Positions 1-7,134 of a DNA stretch of 64,000 nt are shown piece by piece. A program made the position numbers and the translations under genes. The notes beneath the pieces are model-generated. The model saw only the letters and a program-made list of their open reading frames with translations. It searched no databases and was not told the origin of the DNA. Numbering within the stretch: the stretch's first letter is position 1; every line of letters starts with the position of its first letter. The stretch spans positions 310,001 through 374,000 of the forward strand of contig CASYFC010000001.1 in NCBI GenBank assembly GCA_949482135.1. The letters are read 5' to 3'. Origin of the DNA: an uncultured Clostridia bacterium. Lineage in GTDB: Bacteria > Bacillota > Clostridia > TANB77 > CAG-508.

Positions 1-1
1 T

Positions 2-130
2 TTTGGTGGAGATATTTACTTAACTAATGGTTCGCATGGCTGTGTAAATCTTCCCAGATGGGCTGCTGAAATAATCTATAACAATATTGATTACAGCACT
101 CCTATCATTGTATATTACTCTACCAAATAA
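2..130 (+). CDS. L,D-transpeptidase (YkuD family), C-terminal end only
   Basis: Partial gene entering from the left edge; 42 codons and a TAA stop are visible. The peptide contains GSHGCVNLP, the catalytic Ser-His-Gly-Cys motif of YkuD-type L,D-transpeptidases, with the nucleophilic Cys. These enzymes make 3-3 peptidoglycan cross-links or attach proteins to the wall outside the membrane. About 28 residues follow the motif, a normal distance to the C-terminus. The N-terminal part (signal, membrane anchor or binding domains) lies outside the window. It converges on the minus-strand gene that follows, and a bidirectional terminator lies between them. Confidence 0.85.
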   Translation, partial: FGGDIYLTNGSHGCVNLPRWAAEIIYNNIDYSTPIIVYYSTK

Positions 131-202
131 GTAACCTTTCTAAAAAAATATACTGTATAATTATTTTTTGTATATAATTCAAAATTTCCACTTGGAAATT
201 TC

Positions 203-238
203 AAAAAACGCCATCCCCAAAATAGGATGGCGTTTTTT
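203..238. terminator. Bidirectional rho-independent terminator
   Basis: A perfect 8-bp stem CGCCATCC / GGATGGCG is flanked by A6 and T6, so it can stop transcription in both directions. It separates the L,D-transpeptidase (plus) from the MBL-fold gene (minus), whose stop codon touches the T-run. Confidence 0.9.
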
Positions 239-1043
239 ATAATATTATTTCATCAAAATCATTTGGTACATATATTTTTCCTAAAAAATTTTCTTTTGCT
301 TCTTGAATATATCTTTCTTTTCTATTTTTTCCAAGATTTTCTTGTGTATGCCATAAAACTAAATTTTTTACATTTAATTTTTCCGCTTTTATACTTGCAG
401 ACTTTACTGTATCATGATTTTTTTCACGTGGCTTAAATTTATCAGCTTCTGTTTCTAAGCAAAAAGCTTCATGTAATAACCAATCTATATTTTCAACATC
501 TTTATATAATTCTTCATATAATGGTTCATCTCCAAGGAAACCAAGTGTTTTTCCATTATTTAGTATAGTTTTAAATCCATATTGTTTATCACTTTTAGAA
601 TGTATATCTAAAAATTCTAGTTCATAGTTTAATATTTTTACTTTTTCATGATCATTTACTATATTAATAAAAATTTCTTTATCAAGAAATAGTTGTTGTT
701 CTTTTCTTAATAATGTACGAATTTGATCCCTTATGATTTTAGCAACTTCATCATGACAATATATATTCAATGTCCCATTATATTTACCTTTTCTCATAGA
801 AAGATCTACAAATCTATAAATCCAAAGTAGTCCATATAAGTGGTCTATATGCTTATGTGATATAAATATATTATGTATCTTATTTAAATCTATATTAGCT
901 AATTTAAGTTGTTTTAATATACCATTTCCTCCACCAGTGTCTACCAATAAATATTCTTGACTAGAATCTTCTAATACAAAACATGTATTAAAATTTTCTG
1001 TAACACTTGCACTTCCTGTACCCAAAACTATAATCTTTTCCAT
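237..1043 (-). CDS. Metallo-beta-lactamase-fold hydrolase (RNase Z-like)
   Basis: About 268 residues. The N-terminus MEKIIVLGTGSASVT and the metal motif SHKHIDHLYG (HxHxDH type) identify an MBL-fold hydrolase of the RNase Z/phosphodiesterase branch. Later elements are a GD pair (FLGDEP) and a near-terminal LWHTQE histidine that would complete the metal site. The start was chosen at the ATG with GGAGAA six bases upstream; a longer in-frame start seven codons earlier has no ribosome binding site. It is the last gene of a minus-strand run of small hydrolases. Substrate unknown: tRNA 3'-end processing is possible, but the sequence is not typical enough to call it rnz. Confidence 0.75.
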   Translation of the reverse strand: MEKIIVLGTGSASVTENFNTCFVLEDSSQEYLLVDTGGGNGILKQLKLANIDLNKIHNIFISHKHIDHLYGLLWIYRFVDLSMRKGKYNGTLNIYCHDEVAKIIRDQIRTLLRKEQQLFLDKEIFINIVNDHEKVKILNYELEFLDIHSKSDKQYGFKTILNNGKTLGFLGDEPLYEELYKDVENIDWLLHEAFCLETEADKFKPREKNHDTVKSASIKAEKLNVKNLVLWHTQENLGKNRKERYIQEAKENFLGKIYVPNDFDEIIL

Positions 1044-1056
1044 TTTTTCTCCAATC

Positions 1057-1461
1057 TCATTCAAATATTAATGTTTCTGCTTGTTTAAACATGTGTCCTA
1101 TGTTTCCTTCTCCTGCAAATTTATTAACATCAAAAAAATTCTCATTTTTATCAATCCAATATAATTTATTTACTTCTTCTACTAAATCAACTTCTTTATT
1201 AAGTTTTCCGACAAAAACTTCTAATTCCATATCTAAAATTTTATATTGAAAATTCATCATATGAGTTAATTTAATATCATTAGTAATTATTCCAGTTTCT
1301 TCTTCTAGTTCTCGATATGCTGCCTCTAATTCACTTTCGTTTTCTTCTACCTTTCCTCCAACTAGATTAAACTTTCCCTTATATGGTTCCTTTTCTCTTT
1401 TACACATAAGTATTCTGTTTCCATCTCTATTATATACTAATATTACATTTAATTTTCTCAT
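1057..1461 (-). CDS. NUDIX hydrolase (MutT-like)
   Basis: 134 residues. The full NUDIX box GX5EX7REUXEEXGU is present around residues 35-58, beginning GGKVEENE and ending RELEEETGI. Family members cleave nucleoside diphosphates linked to another group, with Mg2+ held by the box glutamates. The short length and N-terminal strand (LNVILVYNRDGNRILMCKR) suit an 8-oxo-dGTP diphosphatase-type enzyme, but substrates cannot be read from sequence. GAGGG precedes the ATG. It lies 3 nt after the histidine phosphatase and 13 nt before the MBL gene, so the three are probably co-transcribed. Confidence 0.85.
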   Translation of the reverse strand: MRKLNVILVYNRDGNRILMCKREKEPYKGKFNLVGGKVEENESELEAAYRELEEETGIITNDIKLTHMMNFQYKILDMELEVFVGKLNKEVDLVEEVNKLYWIDKNENFFDVNKFAGEGNIGHMFKQAETLIFE

Positions 1462-1464
1462 ATT

Positions 1465-2004
1465 TTATCCCTCAATTTTGTAATTAACAATTTCGCAATT
1501 TTCAATTCCAAGTTTAACTAAATTATTGTCTTCTGGAATTCCATTAAAATATGTATTTACTGCTCTACACACTCCATTATGCGTAACTAGTAATATATTT
1601 TTTTCTTCATAATTTTTTATATCCTCTAATAAACTATATACTCTTTTTAGAAAATCATTAACATTTTCAGCATCTTTATATTCTGGGGTATTAATAACAT
1701 TCCAAAAGCCATCATAATTAAACTCAGTATGTAATTTTCCCTCGTTTTCTCCATAACAAATTTCTAACAATCTTTGATCATATATAATTTTAATGTTTCT
1801 ATCTTTGTTTATTATATCTGCTGTTTGTTTTGCTCTTTTTAATGGTGAACATATTATTAAATCTATTTTTATATTTTTTAAATTTTCTTTTGTTATGTTT
1901 GCTTGTTCAATTCCTTTTTCGTTTAATTCTATATCTGTTCTTCCTTGGATTTTCTTTAGTGCATTCCAAGCAGTTTGTCCATGTCTTGTTATATATATTT
2001 GCAT
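1465..2004 (-). CDS. Histidine phosphatase family protein (phosphoglycerate mutase-like)
   Basis: 179 residues. The N-terminus MQIYITRHGQTAWN contains the RHG catalytic motif with the phosphorylated His. CSPLKRAKQTA supplies the second Arg, and LLVTHNGVCR the second catalytic His. The architecture is that of CobC/GpmB-type broad phosphatases rather than true cofactor-dependent phosphoglycerate mutase, which is longer. The ribosome binding site is GAGGTG. It sits in the block of small phosphatases, NUDIX and nucleotidyltransferase genes, so a nucleotide or sugar-phosphate substrate is likely, but none can be named. Confidence 0.85.
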   Translation of the reverse strand: MQIYITRHGQTAWNALKKIQGRTDIELNEKGIEQANITKENLKNIKIDLIICSPLKRAKQTADIINKDRNIKIIYDQRLLEICYGENEGKLHTEFNYDGFWNVINTPEYKDAENVNDFLKRVYSLLEDIKNYEEKNILLVTHNGVCRAVNTYFNGIPEDNNLVKLGIENCEIVNYKIEG

Positions 2005-2018
2005 TTTTTCACCTCTTT

Positions 2019-2750
2019 TTACTTATTATTTTCTAATTCTTTTTTTATATAATATAACATTTGTTTAAAATTATCAAACTGATATTGTGATAACTTGTTA
2101 ATTTCATCTCTATTACCATCAGAATACTTATCATACATTACTGCTACATCTATACCTGCATTATTAGCTGCTTCTACTCCAATTAATGAATCTTCTATAA
2201 TTAAGCATTCCTCTGGTTTAACTTTTAATTTATTTAAAAGTTTATAATGTACTTCTGGATTTGGCTTTAATTCTTTAACAGCTCCCTTTGAATAAATAAT
2301 GCTAAAGAAATCTTCAAGATTTGCTTTCATTATTATATTTTTATTATCTTTTTTATAATGTTCTATAGTATGATCATTTGTTGTACTAGCAATCACTAAA
2401 ACAAATCCTTTTGATTTTAAATACTTTATAACCGCTTCTGCATCTGGCTTGTAATCTACTATATTTTTCAAATAATTATCTGCAATTTCATATCTTAATT
2501 TCTTTATTTCTTCTTTTGACATATTAGAATTATATTTCTCTTTTAAGAAACCACAATATTCTAAGTATGCATCTTGACTTTTGCTATATTCCTTTAGTTT
2601 ACTATCTCTTTGCATTCCTATATCTACATTATCTATTTTTCCATTTCCTATTGTTTTAATTAATTTTTCATCGATATCATTCCAAATACCAATGGAATCA
2701 ATTAAAGTTCCATCCATATCAAATATTATAACTTTTTTATTTTCTAACAT
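2019..2750 (-). CDS. HAD-superfamily hydrolase (beta-phosphoglucomutase-like)
   Basis: 243 residues. Motif I is IIFDMDGTLIDS, with nucleophile and acid/base Asp. Motif II is the Ser/Thr in VIASTTND, motif III is the Lys before PNPEV, and motif IV is LIIEDSLIGVEAA. The helical cap between motifs I and II places it in the PGMB/phosphatase subfamily. Such enzymes dephosphorylate sugar phosphates or nucleotides. The start is the ATG with GGAGAAAAAT in front; an ATG four codons upstream lacks a ribosome binding site. It follows ispD by about 20 nt in the same direction. Confidence 0.85.
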   Translation of the reverse strand: MLENKKVIIFDMDGTLIDSIGIWNDIDEKLIKTIGNGKIDNVDIGMQRDSKLKEYSKSQDAYLEYCGFLKEKYNSNMSKEEIKKLRYEIADNYLKNIVDYKPDAEAVIKYLKSKGFVLVIASTTNDHTIEHYKKDNKNIIMKANLEDFFSIIYSKGAVKELKPNPEVHYKLLNKLKVKPEECLIIEDSLIGVEAANNAGIDVAVMYDKYSDGNRDEINKLSQYQFDNFKQMLYYIKKELENNK

Positions 2751-2772
2751 ATTTTTCTCCATACTAAATTTT

Positions 2773-3459
2773 CTACGAATTTGGGTTGTTTAAAAGTCTA
2801 TTTACAATTTCAAAATCATCATATGTTGTTATCTTTATATTTGTATAGTCTCCTTCTATAATCTTGATTTCATAATTATCCTTTTCAAGTAATTCACAAT
2901 CATCAGTTACTTCAGCTGTCTTATACTTTTCATGCATTTCTAGTAAAGTTTGTCTATCAAAACATTGTGGCGTTTGAATCATCCATGTATTATTTCTATT
3001 GGTAGTACTTATTACCATATTATTTTCATTAGTTATTTTTATTGTATCTTTTGATTTTACTCCAATAGTTACTCCTTTAAATTCATCCGTATTTTCAATA
3101 CATTTATTAATATATTCTTGCTTAATTAAAGGTCTTGCTCCATCATGAATAATTACAATATCAGAATTAGTATTTTTTATACAATTATATACAGATTCTG
3201 TTCTTGTTTTACCACCATTAATAATTTTTATATTTTTAGTTAATCGTTCTTTTTCTAGTATATGTTTTATTGTCGAAATCTCACTTTGTTTTACAGCTAT
3301 TATTATATTATCTATATTTTTATTTTTATCGAATTCTTTTAAACTATATGATAGTATACTTTTTCCATTTATTATTTCAAAATTTTTATTTCTATTTTGC
3401 CCATACCTATTACTATTTCCTGCAGCTAATAATATTGCTGTTACTTTTTTATTTAACAA
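2773..3459 (-). CDS. ispD: 2-C-methyl-D-erythritol 4-phosphate cytidylyltransferase (IspD/TarI family)
   Basis: About 228 residues. Family landmarks are in order: AILLAAGNSNRYG (nucleotide loop), GGKTRTESVYN, IIHDGARPLI, WMIQTPQCF, TDDCELLEK and NIKITTYDDFE. IspD transfers CMP to methylerythritol phosphate in the non-mevalonate isoprenoid pathway; TarI paralogues make CDP-ribitol. The sequence does not separate the two decisively, and no tarJ or ispF neighbour is present, so the symbol is tentative. Start: GGAGG lies just before a TTG, giving the coordinate used. An ATG four codons upstream has no ribosome binding site, and the GGAGG lies inside that longer reading. Confidence 0.75.
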   Translation of the reverse strand: MLNKKVTAILLAAGNSNRYGQNRNKNFEIINGKSILSYSLKEFDKNKNIDNIIIAVKQSEISTIKHILEKERLTKNIKIINGGKTRTESVYNCIKNTNSDIVIIHDGARPLIKQEYINKCIENTDEFKGVTIGVKSKDTIKITNENNMVISTTNRNNTWMIQTPQCFDRQTLLEMHEKYKTAEVTDDCELLEKDNYEIKIIEGDYTNIKITTYDDFEIVNRLLNNPNS

Positions 3460-3482
3460 ATCTTCCTCCATTTTAAAATATA

Positions 3483-4013
3483 TTACATTTCATTTATATA
3501 TTTTTCTAAAATTTTTCTATCTCTTAAAACAATAAATTTTGTGCTATACACAGACTCATATTTTGATGCAATTAAATTATTATAACATTCTGTTATAAGT
3601 TCTAGAGCTTTTTGAGGTGTTTCCCATAGTAGTTTTGCTCCTTCGTCTTTTTCTTTTTCTGTTACATGTAACTGTTTAGTATCTTTTATAACTTTAGCTA
3701 CATAAACATATGAAATCTGTTTAAAATTATTTAATGATTTATATTCCTCTGTTATTCCTATTTCTTTTATAATTTCAACTTCACAACCTGTTTCTTCCAT
3801 AGCTTCTCTTTTAAATGCTATTTCTGGTTTTTCTTCTCCTTCAATTCCGCCTCCTGGCAATTTATATTCATTTTTATTACTTTTATTAAATACTGCAATT
3901 TTTCCATCTTCTCTCATAACAATTCCTCTTGCTGCAAGTCTTAATCTTGGATTCTCCATTTTCAAAAGTTCTTCACCTATATCTGAATCAGTTATTTTAC
4001 ATATTAACTCCAT
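3483..4013 (-). CDS. NUDIX hydrolase
   Basis: 176 residues. The NUDIX box is GGGIEGEEKPE...REAMEETGCEV near residues 55-78. A basic stretch (RLRLAARGIVMREDGKIAVF) forms the first strand, and the helical C-terminus contains a Tyr/Lys-rich tail. This second NUDIX gene of the block is not a close copy of the one at 1057-1461. The start was set at the ATG preceded by GGGAGGAG; a longer frame would run into the upstream gene. It lies 1 nt from the Ham1-type gene, which implies translational coupling. Substrate unknown; a nucleotide-cleaning role fits the neighbourhood. Confidence 0.85.
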   Translation of the reverse strand: MELICKITDSDIGEELLKMENPRLRLAARGIVMREDGKIAVFNKSNKNEYKLPGGGIEGEEKPEIAFKREAMEETGCEVEIIKEIGITEEYKSLNNFKQISYVYVAKVIKDTKQLHVTEKEKDEGAKLLWETPQKALELITECYNNLIASKYESVYSTKFIVLRDRKILEKYINEM

Positions 4014-4014
4014 A

Positions 4015-4587
4015 TTAATTCTCCTCCCTATACCACTCTGCAAATACTTTCAATGCTTCTACTGAACCATCAATTTTTCTCCTATTTTCTCTTTCTATAG
4101 CATCCATCTCGGCGAGAGTTTTATCAAAATGTTCTGGCTTAAATATATACCATAAGTCTGACCATTTTTCTTCTCTATCTTTTCCTTGAATTTCATATGC
4201 TAAATTTCCTGGATGCTTTCCATAAAAATATTTTATTTCAGTTCCATTATAATAAGCCAAGCATTCTTCAAATTTACATTTTCTATTATCTATCCCTTGC
4301 ATAAGTTTTAGTATTCCTTCAATCCCTATTGTATCTAGCACAAAATTAACAAATGCTCTTGGAAATCCATTAAGTTCCTCTATAAAAAATCCTGTATCTA
4401 ATGCTATGCATGGTTTTTTTACAATATTATATGCCTGTTTAACTTTTGCAGTGGCTATTTCTTTTATATCATCGCTTCTGGGTTCATCTAGTTCAAAATC
4501 ATATGTACTAATTTTTAAATTAGTAAAATATTTTTCTGCTGATTTTGCTTTTCCCTTGTTATGTGTTACAAAAACAATTTCATTCAT
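4015..4587 (-). CDS. Non-canonical purine NTP pyrophosphatase-like (Ham1/RdgB family)
   Basis: 190 residues. The N-terminus IVFVTHNKGKAKSAEKYF matches the (T/S)xNxxKxxE phosphate loop of Ham1/RdgB, and ALDTGFFIEELNGFPRAF matches the metal-binding DTG and substrate-pocket segment. The family hydrolyses ITP, XTP and related deoxy forms to monophosphates. The central and C-terminal parts are divergent, and the last 40 residues (FKPEHFDKTLAEMDAIERE) retain the helix that closes the active site. It is the first gene after the hairpin that follows the PurZ-like gene and overlaps nothing. A diverged Ham1 next to a diverged AMP-synthesis enzyme suggests an unusual purine nucleotide, which is inference only. 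Confidence 0.8.
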   Translation of the reverse strand: MNEIVFVTHNKGKAKSAEKYFTNLKISTYDFELDEPRSDDIKEIATAKVKQAYNIVKKPCIALDTGFFIEELNGFPRAFVNFVLDTIGIEGILKLMQGIDNRKCKFEECLAYYNGTEIKYFYGKHPGNLAYEIQGKDREEKWSDLWYIFKPEHFDKTLAEMDAIERENRRKIDGSVEALKVFAEWYREEN

Positions 4588-4640
4588 ATATTCATAATTC
4601 CTTCTGTTTTTATAAAATTTTATCATAATTTTATAAAAAA

Positions 4641-4680
4641 TAAAAGTGAAATTTAAGGAACGTCCCTAAATTTCACTTTC
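4641..4680. terminator. Long hairpin terminator, member of a dispersed motif family
   Basis: The arms AAAGTGAAATTTA and TAAATTTCACTTT flank a GGGACG-containing centre. The minus-strand side is followed by a T-rich tract, and the PurZ-like gene's TGA stop lies inside the stem. The AATTTAGGGACG core recurs in hairpins near 16790-16830 and 61991-62040. Confidence 0.75.
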
Positions 4681-5755
4681 TTAAATCAATAATATCACTT
4701 TCACATTCGCCTGTTCCTATAATTGTAACAGGTGTATTAGTTTCTCTTTCAATTCTATTTATAAATTCAATTACTTTTTTGGGAAGCAAGTTAAAATCCT
4801 TACATTTATAAGCTTTCCAATCAATATATTGTGCAAAATTTAATACTATTTGAGTTGGTTTATTAATCATAACGTTATATTTTAATCTTTCCCAATTCAT
4901 TTCAAAAACTCTTCTAACTTTTTTTGTTATAGTAGTATATTCTTCTAAATTAGTGTCACATCCACATCTTCTTTTTACTTCTTCCCATGTAATTTCTGCA
5001 CTTCCTGCATAATCACCACTATAAACATCTTCTCCAATATTAGTTTTATTACTTATTCTTATAGGATATGGTCTTATAATCATATAAATATCTTTTACTT
5101 TAAAAGGACTACAACCACTATCTGCAATTAATTGACTTGCACTACACATTCTGCTTGTTGTATTGGGATAATCTAAACCATAATTTATATCTAAATCTTG
5201 ACCTTGTGCACCTTCAATTAAAATACTTTGATTATCTTCATTTAACATTTTTGCAGTATCAGCGATTTCAATTATATTTTTTAAATCATTAGGACAGTTT
5301 TTTAAATAAACTTTTGCTAAAATAACATCTGGATTTCTTATAATTTTTTCAGCCTGTGCTACTCCACAACCTTTAAAAGTTGAACCACTTCTAATTATTT
5401 TTCTTTCTTCTTCACGATGCTTTTCTAAAATAATCATGGCTCTTGGATTAATATATATTTTTCTATTTCCTATTATATTTTTATATTCTCTTATTTCTTT
5501 AAATAAAATTTCAGGAGTAATAATTGCACTTGCATTTAAAACTAATTTACATTTAGAATTTAACATAGCCATTGGTATATGACTAACTACAATTTTTTCT
5601 CCAGTGTCACTTACATAGGTATGGCCTGCATTGCTGGACCAACTATTAGTAGATATAGAAAATCCATCTTTTTTAGATAAATAGCCACAAATTTTTCCTT
5701 TTCCACAACTACCTGCTTGACCATCTAATACTATTGTTATATTTTTATCGTTAAT
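4673..5755 (-). CDS. Divergent adenylosuccinate synthetase relative, PurZ-like, apparent AUU start
   Basis: 360 residues if read from ATT at 5755-5753, the only plausible start: GAGGTGA lies six bases upstream, an in-frame TGA lies just beyond, and the first ATG (5572) would remove the phosphate loop. The N-terminus reads GQAGSCGKGKICGYL, aligning with the AQWGDEGKGK loop of PurA. The catalytic Asp is Ser16, but the NAGHTY histidine (His45) is kept. Other family blocks are ILIEGAQGQDLDINYG, TTSRMCSAS, IRPYPIRI and EITWEEV. PurA is about 430 residues; phage PurZ, which joins Asp to dGMP for 2-aminoadenine, is about 350 and, as I recall, also lacks this Asp. It has its own promoter and a hairpin at its stop. 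Substrate (IMP, GMP or dGMP) is unresolved. Confidence 0.75.
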   Translation of the reverse strand: MNDKNITIVLDGQAGSCGKGKICGYLSKKDGFSISTNSWSSNAGHTYVSDTGEKIVVSHIPMAMLNSKCKLVLNASAIITPEILFKEIREYKNIIGNRKIYINPRAMIILEKHREEERKIIRSGSTFKGCGVAQAEKIIRNPDVILAKVYLKNCPNDLKNIIEIADTAKMLNEDNQSILIEGAQGQDLDINYGLDYPNTTSRMCSASQLIADSGCSPFKVKDIYMIIRPYPIRISNKTNIGEDVYSGDYAGSAEITWEEVKRRCGCDTNLEEYTTITKKVRRVFEMNWERLKYNVMINKPTQIVLNFAQYIDWKAYKCKDFNLLPKKVIEFINRIERETNTPVTIIGTGECESDIIDLRK

Positions 5756-5778
5756 AGTAAATCACCTCATTTTTATTT

Positions 5779-5808
5779 ATATTATCAAAGCAAAAAGTTA
5801 ATTGTCAA
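5779..5808 (-). promoter_or_regulatory. Promoter of the PurZ-like gene
   Basis: TTGACA (5808-5803) and TAATAT (5784-5779) are separated by 18 bases. Transcription would begin about 17-20 bases before the ATT codon, giving a very short leader that holds only the ribosome binding site. Confidence 0.65.
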
Positions 5809-5837
5809 GTGTATTTAAACTTCAATAAACATAAACT

Positions 5838-5882
5838 AAAAAGACACAGTTTAGAAGGACCTTCATAAACTGTGTCTTTTTC
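5838..5882. terminator. Rho-independent terminator after the 72-aa gene
   Basis: A 16-bp near-perfect stem AAAAAGACACAGTTTA / TAAACTGTGTCTTTTT with a 12-base loop. It ends the small transcription unit upstream and insulates the PurZ-like gene. Its A/T flanks make it potentially bidirectional. Confidence 0.85.
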
Positions 5883-5909
5883 CCTATGCGTCATTTGACG
5901 CTTGTCAAA

Positions 5910-6128
5910 TTATTTGCGTACTGTTTGGATTTCATTTACCCAGCTTTGATATATCTCACCGTTTACGCCGATGCATTTACCATAGAAAAAATCGCAGTTG
6001 TTTTTCCTATTGTACCGAGTTTCGGCTTCTGCTCTTGTTTCAGCTTCGATTTCCTCAAAGTTGCAGTACCTGATTTCCGGCTCCTCCATAAGTCCTCCAA
6101 CTTGTAATGCTACAATAAATTTTGCCAT
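5910..6128 (-). CDS. Small protein of unknown function (72 aa)
   Basis: I do not recognise this protein. It begins MAKFIVALQVGGLMEEPEI, has an acidic, Ala/Glu/Arg-rich middle (EEIEAETRAEAETRYN) and ends in an aromatic segment (CDFFYGKCIGVNGEIYQ) with two cysteines. The gene looks real: AAAGGAG precedes the ATG, a near-consensus promoter lies 50 bases further up, and a strong terminator follows within 30 bases. Codon use (GCG, CGG, GCC, CCG) is richer in G+C than its neighbours, which suggests separate ancestry. It forms a compact single-gene unit between the PurZ-like operon and the GNAT gene. No membrane segment or signal peptide is visible. Confidence 0.65.
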   Translation of the reverse strand: MAKFIVALQVGGLMEEPEIRYCNFEEIEAETRAEAETRYNRKNNCDFFYGKCIGVNGEIYQSWVNEIQTVRK

Positions 6129-6176
6129 AGTGAACTCCTTTCAGTATTAGGGTGCGAAACATTTCATTACAGTCCT

Positions 6177-6205
6177 ATTATACTATTTTGAAGTTATTTT
6201 GTCAA
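6177..6205 (-). promoter_or_regulatory. Near-consensus sigma-70/SigA promoter for the 72-aa gene
   Basis: Exact TTGACA (6205-6200), 17-base spacer, exact TATAAT (6182-6177). The leader to the ATG is roughly 45-50 bases. Confidence 0.85.
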
Positions 6206-6228
6206 TTTTTATGTAAACTCTTTACTGT

Positions 6229-6687
6229 TTATATTGTCATTGAATATGCTATACTTTTAACTTTAAATCCAAATTTCTCATACACTTTTATAGCATTTTC
6301 ATTTTCTTCATTTACTGTTAGATACATATCTGTACAATTACTTTCTTTGCCGAATTTTTTTGTATATTCTAATAATAAAGTTCCAATTCCTTCGCCTCTA
6401 TTTTCTTCATCCACACATATTGCATCTATATTTATTTGTTTTCTATATCTCATACTAGGATTTATTTTTTCTTTAATATTAAAAGTAATATAGCCAAGAA
6501 TTTTTGTTTCTTTTTTTGCTATAAATATTTCTTTTGCTTGTATCATTTCTCTAAAATTATCTCTACTAATTACTTCATCTACATTTAAAAATAAATCTGG
6601 TCTCCACTTTACATGTAATTCATGAACTTGTTTTGCTAATTTATTTACTTGTTCATAATCTTCTATTTTAGGTATTTTTATTATCAT
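6229..6687 (-). CDS. GNAT-family N-acetyltransferase
   Basis: 152 residues. The acetyl-CoA site is visible as VDEENRGEGIGTLLLEYTKKF (Q/RxxGxG/A type) around residues 89-110. Strands INIDAICV before it and DMYLTVNEENENAIKVYEKFGF after it are typical of GNAT folds. The enzyme would transfer acetyl from acetyl-CoA to an amine; the acceptor is unknown. The start is the ATG after AAGGAAGTGAT; an ATG seven codons upstream would overlap the previous gene. It follows the 137-aa gene almost end to end (13 nt) and is probably co-transcribed with it and the phosphatase at 7135-7929. Confidence 0.85.
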   Translation of the reverse strand: MIIKIPKIEDYEQVNKLAKQVHELHVKWRPDLFLNVDEVISRDNFREMIQAKEIFIAKKETKILGYITFNIKEKINPSMRYRKQINIDAICVDEENRGEGIGTLLLEYTKKFGKESNCTDMYLTVNEENENAIKVYEKFGFKVKSIAYSMTI

Positions 6688-6700
6688 ATATATCACTTCC

Positions 6701-7114
6701 TTAAGCATTTTTCTTTAATGTATTTTTTAGTTTTCCTAATGATTTTGAAATTGATATTATATTATTATCTATCTCCACTAGTTCATTATCTATAACTACA
6801 TAATTTGTAATATTTATATTTTCTAAATTCATCATTTTTTCTAACTCATTTCTGATGTAGTGGACTTGTACACAATGTGGTGATTTATCAACAGTGGCAA
6901 ATATTATATTTTTAATTTTTCCAGTTCTTAACATTCCACCTATTTTAGTTATAGCCATATTTATATGAGTTTCTTCTAAACATAATTCATATATATTTTC
7001 TGATATTTTTTTAATTTTATCATATCCCTGAGGTTGCATATTTTTCAAACAGCTTCCAACTATAACAATTGTTTCATCTATATCATATATATTACTTCTC
7101 ATTAAATCTTTCAT
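6701..7114 (-). CDS. Conserved-looking hypothetical protein (137 aa)
   Basis: Not recognised. The protein looks cytosolic and globular: a strand-rich start (ETIVIVGSCLKNM), two cysteines near residues 22 and 49, a helix containing EETHINMAITKIGG, then IIFATVDKSPHCVQVHYI with a Cys-His pair that could bind a metal or cofactor. The C-terminus is a basic helix. GGAGAATTAAT precedes the ATG. It lies 20 nt after the inositol-monophosphatase-type gene and 13 nt before the GNAT gene, so it is probably part of a three-gene operon. Function should not be guessed beyond that link. Confidence 0.6.
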   Translation of the reverse strand: MKDLMRSNIYDIDETIVIVGSCLKNMQPQGYDKIKKISENIYELCLEETHINMAITKIGGMLRTGKIKNIIFATVDKSPHCVQVHYIRNELEKMMNLENINITNYVVIDNELVEIDNNIISISKSLGKLKNTLKKNA

Positions 7115-7134
7115 ATTAATTCTCCATTTGCTAA

